A DNA stretch of 64,000 nt from Cristatella mucedo (taxonomy: Eukaryota > Bryozoa > Phylactolaemata > Cristatellidae), in assembly GCA_009760855.2 (NCBI GenBank), contig WPIO01000024.1, positions 2,517,001 to 2,581,000 on the forward strand, in the 5' to 3' direction. Made by a program: the position numbers and the translations under genes. Below are positions 11,541 to 24,800 of this stretch, one piece after another. Numbering within the stretch: the stretch's first letter is position 1; every line of letters begins with the position of its first letter. Below the pieces are notes generated by a model that worked only from the letters and a program-made list of their open reading frames with translations, was not told the origin of the DNA and made no database searches.

Positions 11541-12560
11541 TTACCAAATTATATTAGCATTTAGAAGTACTGTGGGGCTGGCATGACACCCTGGAACTGG
11601 AAGAATGCGGCAATCCAAGACGATAAACCGACAGGGTGGCACGACTCAAGGCAAATAGCTAGGAAGCACGGTCAAATCTGCCTATTTTCAGCTTCATAAT
11701 ATTGCTAAAATTCGGGCTTGTTTAGATAAGGATACCACATCTTAGTTGGTCCATGCATTCGTGACATCTCGTCTCGACTTCTGCAACTCACTGCTTACTG
11801 GCCTACCAGCATGTGCGATCAGGCGATTGCAGCTGGTGCAAAACTCCGCAGCTAGGCTTGTCTGTCGTGAGCATAGCAGTTGCCACATTACTCCACTTCT
11901 CGCCGACCTGCACTGGCTACCGGTCAAGCAACGGATTGACTTCAGGGTTCTGTCGCTCACTTTTAGGTCCCTTCATTCTATGGCTCCAGCCTATCTCTCC
12001 GACATACTCCCCCATCAGGCCAAGCATCGTACCACCTGCTTTCGGAATCCAACAGTCTACAAATACCTCGGACAAACCTCAAATCCTTTGGAGACCGTGC
12101 ATTTAGTTCGTATGCTCCCAAAGCCTGGAACTCCCTCCCGACCTGCGTCAAAACATCCCCTGACCTGACCACATTTAAAAGTAACTTAAAACACACATAT
12201 TTAGGACAGCATTTAGTGGGACCCTGCGATTCGCCCTTTACGTGCTTATGGGCGCTGACACTGTGCATGCTGCCACTAACCACATCTGCATGCTGACCCT
12301 GTGCATGCCACCCCTAACCATGTTATTCATGTTGTTTATTTTTTAAGCATGACTTTACTTACCATTCAATTGCATTTCCCTTTGCAGCAAATGTAAAGCG
12401 CCTAGAAAGAGATTAAGTTCTCTGAGGGCGCTTTATCAAGTACATTATTATTATTATTATTATTAAGCAAGCAGACGGCTTTATTGCAGCCAGCTACTAC
12501 TTGCCGATTACATTGCTCAGTGGCTGAGGACTTGCATACAATAAGGTGGTCGGCAGCTAT
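11541..12560 (+). repeat. Unclassified repeat X, plus copy, split by a LINE
   Basis: The pieces at 11541-11668 and 12465-12560 together match the reverse complement of 13850-14070. Shared words are CAATCCAAGAC, AAACCGACAGGGTGGCACGA, CTCAAGGCAAATA, GGAAGCAAGCAGA and GGCTTTATTGC. The family A LINE at 11669-12464 interrupts it. It shows no coding capacity, and I do not recognise the family. Confidence 0.7.
11669..12464 (+). mobile_element. LINE family A, 5'-truncated, with target duplication
   Basis: Begins at the CAAATC-TGCCTATTTTCAGC region of the C-terminal domain and runs through the 3' UTR to a (TTA)n tail. It is flanked by the 5-bp direct repeat AAGCA (11664-11668 and 12465-12469). The uninterrupted site is visible in the second copy of repeat X near 13945-13960. 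The frame, read from 11746, is fairly long but shifts near 12040. Confidence 0.9.
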
Positions 12561-12737
12561 ACGTCAGTTATACGCATGATCAGAAGTCAAACGACTATAA
12601 ATAGCATACCGTAAGTAAGATCAAACCGAACAAAGGAGCAAATGGCCGAACGATCCCAAGATGGCTTCCGTCGCTGTTAGCTAGCCAGTAATAACAGCCC
12701 TATATAAGTCAGGCGCTGATGGCAAACAACCGAATAG

Positions 12738-13330
12738 AGTGCTGGCAACAAAAATTCAGGCCTGCTTAGTTTGGGATACAAAATCCTAGTTGGTCCATGC
12801 ATTTGACCTCCCGCCTTGAATTTTGTAGCTCACTGCCGGCAGGTCTATCGACCTGAGCAATTAGGCATTTGCACTTGGTGCAAAACTCGGCAGCTTGGCT
12901 GTCGTGTTACATCATTGTTGCCAGATTACACGGCTTCTCACCGGCCAGCACTGGCACCCTTTCAAGCAGCATATAAGTTTCGTCACTAACTTTTGGGGTC
13001 CCTCCATTCTCTTGCACCGGGCAACCTATCCAAACTACTTCCAATTTAGACTACACATCGTAGCACGTAGTCCTTCGACTCATAGTCATTTAGCTGAGAC
13101 TCAACAACCACAAATCCTTTGAAGGCCGTGCCTTTATTTAGTATGGTCCCAAAACCTGGTACTTACTAACGACTGATGTTACAAAACCCCGGACTTGATA
13201 TTTAAAAAAAGCAAAAACCGCAGCCATTCTCCACACAATAGCCGGGTCCGTACGAATTGTCTTTGTGTGCTTATTCGTACTGATACAGTGGATTTTATCA
13301 CTAACCAATTAACAGGCTTCCTATACATCA
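12738..13330 (+). mobile_element. Degenerate LINE, family A-like
   Basis: Faint but ordered similarity to the C-terminal LINE region: TTCAGGCCTGCTTAGTTTGG, TTGGTCCATGCATTTGACC, GGTGCAAAACTCGGCAGC, and a final AAAAACCGCAGCCATTC segment. Many indels indicate an old copy. No clear 3' tail is left. Confidence 0.65.
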
Positions 13331-13849
13331 CAAATGCAGTGATGAGATTTAATCCCCAGGGCAATATACAAATATCTTGCTATTAGTATCCTAATCCCAA
13401 CATATATAGTGACCGGATGGCCCTATACCTCAGGCGGATATACAGGCCAAGTACTGTCGTTTCGATCTAACAGCCGAATCGCCATTTCATTCGGTTCATT
13501 CACAATGTAAGCGCCAAAAAAGGACTACACAGCGTTAAGAAAAATACAGTGCATACTAAGGCAGAAATGAGGTCACACATGTATTTAGCATAAACATTCT
13601 CACAGAGAACACAAATGGAAAAGAGCATGTAACAATAACTACAGCAAGACAAGCTGGTACATTTGAGATGCTCCGTCAAAGGCACAGATCGTTCCACAGA
13701 TGTGACAGCATGGTACGGTTCTCTTGCAGAATAGAATAACTCCCGACATTCGTCAGACGGATTGACTAAGCGCTATGCTGATTAAGCAAACGATTTTCAC
13801 AAATTTATCAGCAAGCAATAAAGTAACCCTTGGGGTATTTATTGTGCCT

Positions 13850-14070
13850 CTGCAGTAATCCTATATGAAGAGATAAGCAGAAGAAATCCCTCACCAGACA
13901 GCAATGTAACCGTCCACTAGCGGCTAGCGGCAATAAAGCCATCTGCTTGCTTCCCAGCTCTTATTTGCCTTGAGTCGTGCCACCCTGTCGGTTTATTGTC
14001 TTGGATTGCAGTATCCTTCCAGTTCCATGGTGCCATGCCCACCACACAGTGCATGTAAAGCGTTGGTGGG
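13850..14070 (-). repeat. Unclassified repeat X, minus copy
   Basis: Inverted relative to the copy at 11541-12560, and without the LINE. It therefore shows the empty target site (GGAAGCAAGCAGATGG on the minus strand). Confidence 0.7.
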
Positions 14071-16180
14071 CAGGCGTTCAGAATTTTACCACCTTCATTG
14101 CAGTCGCCTTCTTCCTCACAGGCTTATCGTTTCGTTCTATGTATCCATCGTCGTCAACACTGGCCGAGCTGTCTATTTTCAGCACTTTTATATCTTCAAC
14201 TCCTACAATAATTATGCAGCAGTTAAATCCTAGGGCAGGTCGCTCACGTGACTGTGGTCAGCTGGGACAGCGGGCTCATCCCTCCCCTTAAGTGTCACAC
14301 TACAGGATTCTTTAGCCGGATCCGTGTCCGAAGTGTGCAGACTAGGCACCCAGGGTGCCAAGGACAAACAATGCCCATTCAGTGCACAATTAAGTGCTCA
14401 CTGAAGAACTGCCTGCCCAAAGATTTCAAGGGAGGCCGAGCATAGCTGGCAGCACTAAAATTTTCATTAGCAGCACTCCACCCACAAGTGGTTTCAGAGC
14501 AAGTCTATTTGCAGCACGGTCGTCAGGCCGACAATCAACTTGGTACACGATAGCACCAACAGTCAGGGCATTAAACGACAGTCAAAAGTAATGTAGACGA
14601 TAACACCAAAAGTCAGGGCACTAAATGACAGCTAAATATAATCCAATACAGCCAACCAGGCATGCCAACGATCGCATTTTCACAAACAATAACTCGAACT
14701 GCTACAGTGCCAAACTAATCACGCAAGTCACGTGATGACAACACTGCTACTTTCGATGGAATTTTTGCAAACAATATCACTAACAGCTACTGGCACCACA
14801 CGAGTCACTAATCAGGTCAATCACGAAACCACAGCACAGATATTTATATACCAGGTTACTGTTGCACGAAAGTTATCAAGCTGCAGGTAGCTAAAACAGC
14901 TCTGCTCACTAGCCAACTGGGAAAATGAGAGCTGGGGCAGAAATGCTGCCCATGATGAGAACGCAGCCAGCAGCTTCGGTGCCTGCAAAACTATGCATAC
15001 ATCATCGTCAGGTAGCAAAGATTAGCCCATTTCCAAATATAAGGTCATTTAGTAGAAACATAAACATCAACACCGATGGGTAGCAATGACAGCTATTCAT
15101 GTGCTGCCCGTCGTCCAACCCCCACGTTCAACAAGCAACACACTGTCGAGCAACCGATGCTCGAGACCAAGTCACGTGCTTGAGTGTTTATGGCACATAA
15201 ACGGTCCTTTTGCAATAGCACACAAAACTGAGTGCCTCCGGTTACAATACAATCGCTATCAGCACAGGGACCACCAAAAATAGCAGCAGTTCGAGACCGA
15301 ATGTCATGCAAATGTGGCCGAAAAATCCAAGCTACTGCCTCAGATGACAAAATGGTGAAGTGGACAGCACACTAGCCATCGGTGCTATCTCCATTGGTGG
15401 CATGCTTAAAGGGAAACCCAATATGGGTAATACTGTATTCTTCCATTCACACCAAAAATGCCTCAGTCGGGACTAAATCAACCAATAGGCAAAATAGTAC
15501 ATGCACCGTTAAGCAAACTGACATCAAACCAGGCAAAACTGAATGGCTCTTAACAGAGGACTAAGACCTTCAACAGAAGACTCCCGAGGAGCTTCCAAAG
15601 AATGCGACATCTTGATCTGCACGGAAGTAAGGAGCTGGCACTTCACGACCCAGGTTGTAGGTTCAAGTCCAGCAGCAGGTAATTCTTTACATACGCGAGC
15701 AACTGGGTGCCGAACAAACAGATCGTTTTCTCAATAATTAAATAGCGTGAGCCATTGACCCGAACTCCTTAAGCTGCTAGCGTAAACATCTCTCTAGAAA
15801 AAATCCACGCCCACACCGTCTTCCACAAGCAACTAGAGGGGTTCTTTCTTACACAATAGTGGAGGCACGCACACCAAAAATTCACTGGAGACTGATGCTT
15901 CAATGCAGATGCTTTTTTCGAAAGAATATAGAACCGACGGCCTCTATCCAGACCACAAGTAAAGCTGCTATCTGCTGTAAGTAAGTAAGCAATATATTCG
16001 TGCTATCGGTGCAAATAAGAATATTACCTGACATAAATGGAATCCCCATTAAATTAAGAAGCTATTTAACTATAAGCACTCATTTGTTAACATCGTCAGT
16101 GCTAGTTTACTTTTCACTTCCTTGAACCGTGGTTACGTCCAGGTCCAACAAGTTGCCTTAATGAAGTTTTAGTAATAATT
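14071..16180. other. Unassigned intergenic sequence; weak tRNA-like segment at 15600-15690
   Basis: No protein-like reading frame was found. Near 15660 a B-box-like GTAGGTTCAAGTCC follows CACTTCACGACCC, resembling the head of the second SINE type, but the rest is not recognisable. Confidence 0.35.
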
Positions 16181-16187
16181 TTAATTC

Positions 16188-17200
16188 TTAATAATAAATT
16201 TGTATAGCGCTCTCAGATAACTAAATCTCATTCTAGGCACTTCACACATGCTGTAAAAGAAGCATGATCGAACGGCTAGTGGTAGCATGCTCAATGTCAG
16301 CAAGAATTACATAGTTAGAGGGGACATGCACAGGGTCAGCATGCAAATGTGGTTAGTGGTAACAGGCCTAGTGTCATCACTCATACAAAAATGGGTCAAC
16401 TGAATGCTGTGAGAAATGCTTTTAGCTTCTTTTTACATGTCGTCAAGTCAGGGAATGCGGCACGTCAGTCGAAAGTGAGTTCCAGGTTTTGGGAGCACAC
16501 GAACAGGCAAAGTCTCCCAAAGATTTCAGGCTCGTACGAGGTGTAGTTAAACGATTTGATTCAGAAAAGTGGGTGAGTGGTACGATGCTTAGCCTGATGT
16601 GGGAATAGGTCCGATAGATAGGCTGGCACTAAAGAATAAAGGAATCTAAAAGTGAGTGACAGTAAATTGAAGTCGATAAACTGCTTGTGGGAGCCTCTGC
16701 AGATCAGCAAGAAGTGATATGATGTGGTAATTGTGCCGATCACGACAAACAAGCCTAGCTATAGTTTTGCAACAACTGTAAGTGCCTGATTGCACAGGCC
16801 GGCAGACCAGAAAGTAGTGAGTTGCAGAAATCGAGAAGGGCTGTTACAAATTCTTGGAACAGTTTTGACCTAATATCCTTGTCTGAGCAAGCCCAAATTT
16901 GAGCTATGTTATACAGCTGAAAGTAGGCAGACTGCGATGTGGTCATCTACAGAAAGGCCATTTTGAAACAAGACACCTAGATTTGGTACAGATTCAACAG
17001 GAGATATGCTGGCAGAGCCGATTTTGCACTATAGCTTTTACAATGTCTGAATCCCACTTGGTCTGCCTATAACTAGCAAGGCGGTTTTATCGTCACTCAA
17101 TTAAAGAAAGTATGCTGCAATACATGTGTGGATGTCATCAATACATGCAGCAAAGGAGTTGAGAGAATTCGACGTGTTGGAGGGCTGGGAAAGATCAAAG
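16188..17200 (-). mobile_element. LINE family A-like, old minus copy
   Basis: Starts with the 3' tail in reverse (ATAATAAATTTGTATAGCGC) and follows the LINE backwards through the 3' UTR, the C-terminal domain and into the RT region near 17040-17190. Minus-strand peptides such as [20 protein letters not shown] are recognisable. Stops and frameshifts are frequent. Confidence 0.85.
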
Positions 17201-17239
17201 CAGACAGATACATAATGTGCAGGAAGCACAGACATGCAC

Positions 17240-17775
17240 ACTATACCAAAGATTGATTTGCAAAGCACAGCAGCTAAGTTTCGTTACCCGTGTGCAGAAA
17301 GCATTCACCTGCGCACTTGCTGCTCAGGTCTGTTCTCGCACTACCAGCCGCTTGTGTGCCAGCAGTTCTGCCGCCCCTCACACTAAACGGATCGCGATCG
17401 GGCCTCCAGATTGCATGTGCAGAAAGTCTGGAAATCGATTAAGCTTTTGTCACCACCTGCACTGACTTGGCATCATTCAGGTCTCAGCTAAAGACACATC
17501 TGCAACTCAGTGAACCTGTCCTGTCTTGTTCCTGTATGCTTTGCGTGCTTATCTGTGCACGATTCAGTGCATCTTACTAAACAGGGGTCCAATGAACAAG
17601 CGACCCTGAGTGTTATCTCTTGTGCCTTTGCACGCTAACCCAAAAACATGGCACTTGTGTACTTCTGCATGTCTCACTAAGCACGAACCCTAAAGGACCT
17701 GGATATATGAAAGTTTGGTTCTTCTAGAGTGCTTTATCAGTGACTCACTATCGCTATTATCGTTATTACACTGAT
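17240..17775 (+). mobile_element. Degenerate LINE 3' end, divergent family
   Basis: The translated pieces SRTTSRLCASSSAAP and LAS.RSQLKTHL-like sequence are typical of the C-terminus of CR1/L2 LINEs. It ends in GTGCTTTATCAGTGACTCAC and an ATT-rich tail. It differs from families A and B, so it may belong to family C or to a fourth family. Confidence 0.55.
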
Positions 17776-18668
17776 GATAGCATGAGCTGCAAGTTAACAA
17801 TCTAGTGAGCAGTGAAACTGCCTGGGTCAAGCTTGTCAAGTTCCCAAGCATAGCAAAGAGGCAAAAACTACGAACAGAAAATTAGATCAGCCGCAAGTTT
17901 TTCAACTTGAAATAACTACAAAAATCCCAAGTTCAACATTGTAACTTGGACGACATCCAAACACCACTACGTCAAGTATCAAAATATGAAGTAAAACTAG
18001 GCACATGGTCGTCAGAGAACGACACCAACCTCGAAACCCAGCCAATACCGGGACTATACCTTTTTCGCTTACCCCACACTTGTCCGCTGGTATAAGGCAA
18101 TTGCTGAGCCGGAAATTATCTCCTTTGCGGGTATCTAAACCTGACCTTTAGGTCATTTTTAGGGAAAATGGCAACATTTGCCGGTTTCAACTTCCAGCTG
18201 AGTACTATACATTGCTTGATCACTTTCAGTTTTAGTATTTTAGTTGCAGTTCTCCATTTGCTTTTGCACATTGATGGGCATGTTCACATTTAGCTTTGAG
18301 AAAAACGTGCTGGAAGCAGCAGACAGCAAAACAAAATTGATAGCCGTAAGCGTAGTAACACTGGCAAGGTTTCGGAGCAGGAATGGCGATTGATAGTCTA
18401 CCCCGAATTTCATACTTGGGAAAGAAAAGCTGAATTTCCACCCAGTACCACAAGCATATACTACATCTGTGATAGGGATCTTGACAGACATACAAACTAG
18501 TACTTTATGTTACTACATAGAAAATCAATACAATAAAAAACGCAAAATAAATGGCATTGCATTTTTTTAAATTAAGCATAAAGATCCCTGCCACGATGCC
18601 CGACACGGCACCATGTACGAGAGCAAATTTGGGAGGGGAAGTTCAGGACATCCAACCTTGCTTCACTT
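17776..18668. other. Probable 3' flank/UTR of ZCCHC9, no repeat seen
   Basis: Lies downstream of the minus-strand ZCCHC9 stop. I found no clear polyadenylation signal on that strand, nor any mobile-element similarity. A 13-bp word around AGGACATCCAACC is duplicated near 18645 and 18670, next to the stop codon. Confidence 0.35.
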
Positions 18669-18859
18669 TCAGGACATCCAACCGTCGTACCAACCTTTCT
18701 GCTTCAGTAGCTCAGGGCAGTCGCGCTGGTAATGGTCAACACATCCACAATGTCGGCAGCAGCCACCGTTCGGGTAAAGTCCTCGGGGGTTGTCAGGACA
18801 CTGCTTAGCAATATGGCCACTCTCATTGCAAATAAAGCATTTTGCAAATGGGTAAACAC
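18669..18859 (-). CDS. ZCCHC9: ZCCHC9 exon 3 (terminal), knuckles 3 and 4
   Basis: Acceptor TTTTAG at 18865-18860. The first two bases complete a Gly codon begun in exon 2. It encodes YPFAKCFIC and two CCHC knuckles (CFIC..H..C and CRHC..H..C), then a short tail ending at the TGA at 18671-18669. The product stops soon after knuckle 4, where vertebrate proteins continue for about 40 residues. Confidence 0.88.
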
Positions 18860-21800
18860 CTAAAACGGAATGCCGTGCATGCAGGTCGACATTTGACTGA
18901 GACAATGGATTGATTGGCCTCAACCATCAAACCCCTAGCTTCCTTGCTACATTAAATAATTTAGGAATTATAATCTTGTATATAAATATAAATGCAGCCC
19001 TGGTTTTGGCCCTCATGTTAAGGTGCTTGTCTTTGACGGCCGAGGTCATGGGGTTGAGTCCTGTGGCATATATAAAGCACATGGACAGAGATTAAGCTCT
19101 CTTAGAAAGAAAACTCGCGATTTAACAGCCTCTTTCTTGTATAGTGACAGACGAGCCTTAAAGGCTATCACCACCGGTAGCAGTGATAAAAGTATCGCTG
19201 ACCGAAGAATTCGAACCCACGACTTCGGGACCGAGGTCGTGAAAAGCAACCATCTTAGCTAGTGTGCCACGTGTCAGCGGAAAAAGAGGCAGCATCAAGG
19301 GGTCTTTGTGACAGTAACTATGCAGCTTTATCCTATTATAAGGCAGCTAGCATCTTGACAGAAAGCTTGCAGACCTAAGTGCTGGTCTGAACAGGTGCAC
19401 ACGAGATGTTAGAACAATCATTCATCAATATGAAGATTATTTGTAAGCTAAGCACATGCAAAACCAGCAGGGGAGCAAAAATGGACCAAAGGACAAACAT
19501 AAGAAGCTAATGTGTGCCCATTACAGTATCAATCAGCACAGGCTACACAGATCTAAGACTGTCAGTAGATGCAATGAGACCCACAAAGCCAACTAGCATG
19601 ATCCTCTTGAACTAAGTTACCCTAGCATCTGACACTATCCTAAGTACAATGTCCAGCAACAAATAGTCAAGTACCCTTATTGTCACTAGACACCAAGTTA
19701 CAGTGGCAATGAGATCTGCTAGACCAAAAACAAACTTGAAAAATTTAGCAATAGCAAGACACCGTTTTTAAAGTGATCAAAAGAAGAATATAAAAACCCT
19801 AGTAACAAGTCAGCTTGCTAAATAATAATTTAAAAATTGGCAAAGAAGAGGATTTCATTTGACATTAACAGTTTGTGCCCTAAGTATCACATTAAATTTC
19901 TCGAAGTGAATTGCCAACAAAGATTACCTGATCCTGAAGCATCAAAATATGATTTTGATCAGATCACAGTGCAGTTCGTACTGGCAGGTCACGAACTCAA
20001 TTTTGTTTCTATCACTATGCTGTAATATGCAACTAAGTCCTCAAATGGAAACAAATGCTGACTGCTTTTCCAGAGAGCGAGTTAATATAATACATTTTAG
20101 TTATCTTCAGTGAGGAACAGATGCCATTTTGGCAAGGATGTGGGTGTGAACAAGCTTTTTTTTTTTTTTAGTTAACTGTTGAGCTGGATGACCCTGTATG
20201 AACAATGTGGCTGTTTTGTTAATCATTCTACTAAGGCTTTGCCACTGGTCAGTGTGCACAGCTTGGTTACATTTCAGAAAGAATATGGCTCAAAGGAAGA
20301 GCATCTGAATCAATATGATGTTATGATGTACAAACATACAAAACATAACGAGCACGCCCACAAACATGACCACAGGAGGGGGTCTCGTCATGTCGATTAA
20401 TTCACTGCTCACTTCGACTTGCTGCCAGTGGCTGGCTACCACTAGGAGTCGGTCATAGCCCGGGACGGTTACCAGCTGTCGCCTATGCCACACGGACGCA
20501 GAGACCGGAACACGAGCGATAAGTATACGGCCTTTGCCCGGTCTTCCCTGACTGCTGGTCGGGAAAAATGCCTATCGGTCGGCATTGGTGAGGCCCTTTA
20601 CAGTCGGGGCTCTCGGCAGCTGGTGGCCAAACAATGGAGCTTGCCTGGCAGACCTCGGCATTCACACACGGAGCGAAGGGCATTGCGACTCGGCGGCTTT
20701 TTTGTCTCCGACGACATTAGCGTCTAGAAGCAGTGAGGTCCCTGTTCCTGAACCGAAAGGTGCGGGGTAGCAGCTGCAACCCCGACAGGGCAGGACACCG
20801 TCGGCTAATGTATATATGCACGTAACTATTTTAATAAATCTTTCATCTATATAAATTTATTAAACGCATAATATGCACATATAAATGCCAAATATACAGG
20901 CATCATCTATCCTCAAAACTCTAATAAAAATATCCATTTCCAACAAGCAAATGGCTATGTATCTGACTTACCTGCATCCACTTTTGCAGTACAGGTACCT
21001 GAGCTGTGCTCGGTTGAACCACACTTGAAGCATATGCCAGTGCCTTGATCAGTGGCATCTACCAAGGCTGGGCAGTCAGCCACAGCATGCCCAGATTGCC
21101 GACAATTATAGCAAACCTGGATCAATTACAAATATAAGATAAGCAAACCGAGACTTTATTAAGTGCAATGTGCATCAGCAGTATGCAGATCAACCAGACC
21201 TGAACGTCAGTACATACCGTGACCGAAAGGTCGTGCAAGTGAAACCCAGCCAAGAATATAGGTTGAAACCACATTGCATTTCAGAAGCTTAGTTATAAAT
21301 CTTTCTGGGAGGTAAAATGCAATGTGTACAAATGCTGCGATATTGGAAAAACAATTACGCAAGCAAATCGCAGCAAACCTCAAAGCACAAATTCGATTAA
21401 AATCTTATTTCAGAGATTGTAACGGATCACTGTGAGGATCAACAGATCACAGACTGAGTGAGTCCAGGTATTTAAGTATTTCTTACAGTGTGAAGGTAAA
21501 GACAGGCCGTGTATTAAGGCCCAACAAGGTATATGCAAATAATTCTATAATGGCAAGACCTACTCGGCAACCCAGGATGTCTGGGAAGCCGATTAACACC
21601 AAGAGTGGGTCTCAGCAGTGTAACCAGCTGAAGCCCAGATGTAGTGACAAGCAGTTTCTAATCTGTATAGACAGCCCCCACCAGAATGCCTGCAAAAGCT
21701 GATTGGACAGATACAATCTCCTGGCTAATTAAATGCAAGATCGTAAAAGATGCCTAAACAGTGATCAGAAGACGGACTGGAACTTCATCCAATATTTGGA

Positions 21801-24800
21801 GTCTCGTGGCCTCTCGAATCTCTTGTTTTGAGCCCTACCAACTACAAGTCGCCAATGGTGGCAGTAACACATTGCCATAAAGTCTGAATTTATTTTAGGT
21901 GTTTCTAATCTCACTTTGATTTTGAGTGCAAGAAACTGCCATTTTCTCCTCCAGGGAGCTATTAACACTCATTTCAACGACTAAAGTGAAGCCTTAAGTG
22001 TCGAACTTCGTGCATTTACTAATTTTTTCTTGTACACGACCGCATTACCAACAAAAGAAACACGGTCGATAAAATATTTTCCCACAATCACATTCTATCC
22101 TCTCCTATTAATACCGATTTCTGCACATCTAAGCACATGCCGAACTCATCCATCCTGCTGCTCGTGTCGTTTTCGAGATCCAGAGTCATTGGGAAGCGCA
22201 AAACCTTAAGAACCTTGAAATGGATGGTGTACAACATAACACTAGCAGACGTTCTGGACGACTTTGCTCTTTGGACTAAGCACACTGTATGCCTCGCCCA
22301 GCTAGTCAATCGTTTTGAAGACATTAAACAAGCTTCTCCCACTAAGCCCAAGCTTGAGAAAGCACACACAAGATCAGGCCTGTCTGCCCATCGACTGGAA
22401 TACAAGGACTACTGTATATCATACTAATCTACCCTACCGAAGTCTAAGTCCAGCTTCTATATTCTTTGTCAGCAAGATAAATAATGTCGAGCTGGTTTGG
22501 TCCAGCAGTTAAAGTGCTCGCCCCGGCCAAGGTCTGGCTGAGGTCGTGGGCTCGAGCTTCAAAGTAACATCCACACGTGTTTTCCTTTAATTCCTTGCAG
22601 CACCTCAATGTCTGCATTTAAGCCTGCCACTAGTGACCTCATCTTGAGTTCATCTCTGAGTCAAAGAAGATTACTTGTCCTCTAGAGCCTATACCCACTG
22701 CTCTACTTGTGCTGTGCATAGACCTGCTACTTCCATGCATCAATAACATAACAAATATGTACTTAGCCTCAGGATTTGTCTTGCCACCTTTAAAAAGGGC
22801 TGTTGTTCGGCCACTCATTGAGAAGGCAATACTACATAGAGAGAACAAGAACAGCCATACTGGTAGCCATACTCCCTGGTCTTATCAAAGACACTAGAAC
22901 AAGATACGGCAGGCCAGCTTAACTTTTGTATAATACTACAAACCTAGAAAGATGGTTCCATTCAGGTTTTAGAGCTTATCCCTTCATAAAGTCAGCATTG
23001 GATCCACAACGACCTTTTCAGGAATGCAGACATAGGTAGCGTCTCTCTACTTGTTTTGCTTGATATTACAGTAGCATTTGATGCCATTGATCACCAAGTC
23101 TTATTCGTGTGCCTCTTTATTCACCACGACAAACCATTGCAGTGCAGTGCTAGTCATGCCCGTAATTCGCACGACCATCACTGGCACTGCACTTTGATGG
23201 TTTAGGTAATATCTCAGTGAGACTCCTGAGTATAGCTATCAATGGGTAAAATAATAATAATAATCCATTTAATATTGCATCCTCAAAGAACTCAATCTCT
23301 TCCTAGGCGCTTTACAATTGCAGCCAAAGAAGCACGAGGGAATAGTTAGTAGTACTATGCACAATAAACAATAAGAATAACATGGTTAGGGCTGACATGC
23401 ACAGGGTCTGCATGCAAGTATGGTTAGTGACAGCATGCACTTTCAGCATTCACAAGCACATACAGGACCAATCACAGGGACCCACTAAATGATGTGATTA
23501 ATAAGTGCGTTTTTAGTTACTACTTAAATGTGGTCAAGTCAGGAGATGTCCTGACGCAAGTCGGGAGTGAGTTCCAGGCTTTGGGAGCATACAAGCTAAA
23601 GGGATGGCCACCAAAGGATTTGAGATTTCTACGAGGTATGGGTTAACAGTTACATTCAAAAAAGAGGGTGGTACGATGCTTAGCCTAGTGGGGCAGTAGA
23701 TCAGATACGTAGGCTGGAGCCAAAAAATGAAGGGACCTGAAAGTGAGTGACAAAATCTTGAAGTCGATCCGTTGCTTGACTGGTAGCCAGTGCAGGTCGG
23801 CGAGAAGTGGTCTGATGTGGCAACTGCAAAGCTCACGACAGGCAAGCCTAGCTTCGGAGTTGTGCACCAGCTGTAATCTCCTGATTGTATTGATTGCCGG
23901 TAGGCCAGCAAGCAGTGAGTTACAAAAGTCAAGATGGGATGTCAAACATGCATGGGCCAATTTAGATGCGGAATCCCGGTCTAAACAAGCTCGAATTTTA
24001 CGAATTTTAGCAATGATCGGATGATGATCCCGGGAGCTGCTAATGTACAGGGTGGAAGGCTCTGGGCTTAGCCGACTTATTTACATAACTCATGCCCCCC
24101 CTGTTGCCAATGAAATCGCCAAGTGCAACCTAGGCTTTCATTTCTATGCCGATGCCACTTAGCCCTACCTATGCTATGATCCCTGCCAGTCATTCAGCAC
24201 ATCAAACTCCATCCAAACTTGAATAGTAGCTAACTATCTCAAATCGAATGATAATAACAACAAACTAGTTAATGGCTACTAGTTAGGCAAATCTATTTTT
24301 ACTCCGATATTGCAAAACATGTCCCTCAAAATGAACTCAGATGGCAGATGTCTTGTAAAGTCTGCACAAAATCTGTGTCAAGTTTCAAAGTGAACTTCCA
24401 TAAGTCGACCTTATCACATGCCCAGTCGTGTCCGCTTACTTTGAGCTAATGTTACATTACATAAATTTGGGTCTGTTTACACAGGAATACCACATCCAAG
24501 TTGGTCCATACATCCTATCTCGACTTCATTAACTCTCATAGGTCTTCCTGCTTGTGCCATAAGGCGGTTACAGTTGTTGCAAAACTCTGCAGCCACGCTT
24601 GTCAACGTGAATGTCAGTTGGCTAATCACACCCTTTCTCACCTACCCATACTGGCTCCCTGTCAAGCAGCACACTTACTTCAGAGTTTTGTCACTGATTC
24701 TTCAGGTTTATTCATTTTCTTGCTTTGCCCTAACTAAACAAAATACTTCCTAATCAGGCTAGTCACTATACCAACTGCTCGTCAGACACAGGCTGTTTAG

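Noticed and set aside
19190-19285. Candidate tRNA gene on the minus strand
   Set aside because: Has a B box but no closing acceptor stem, so it is treated as a SINE head.
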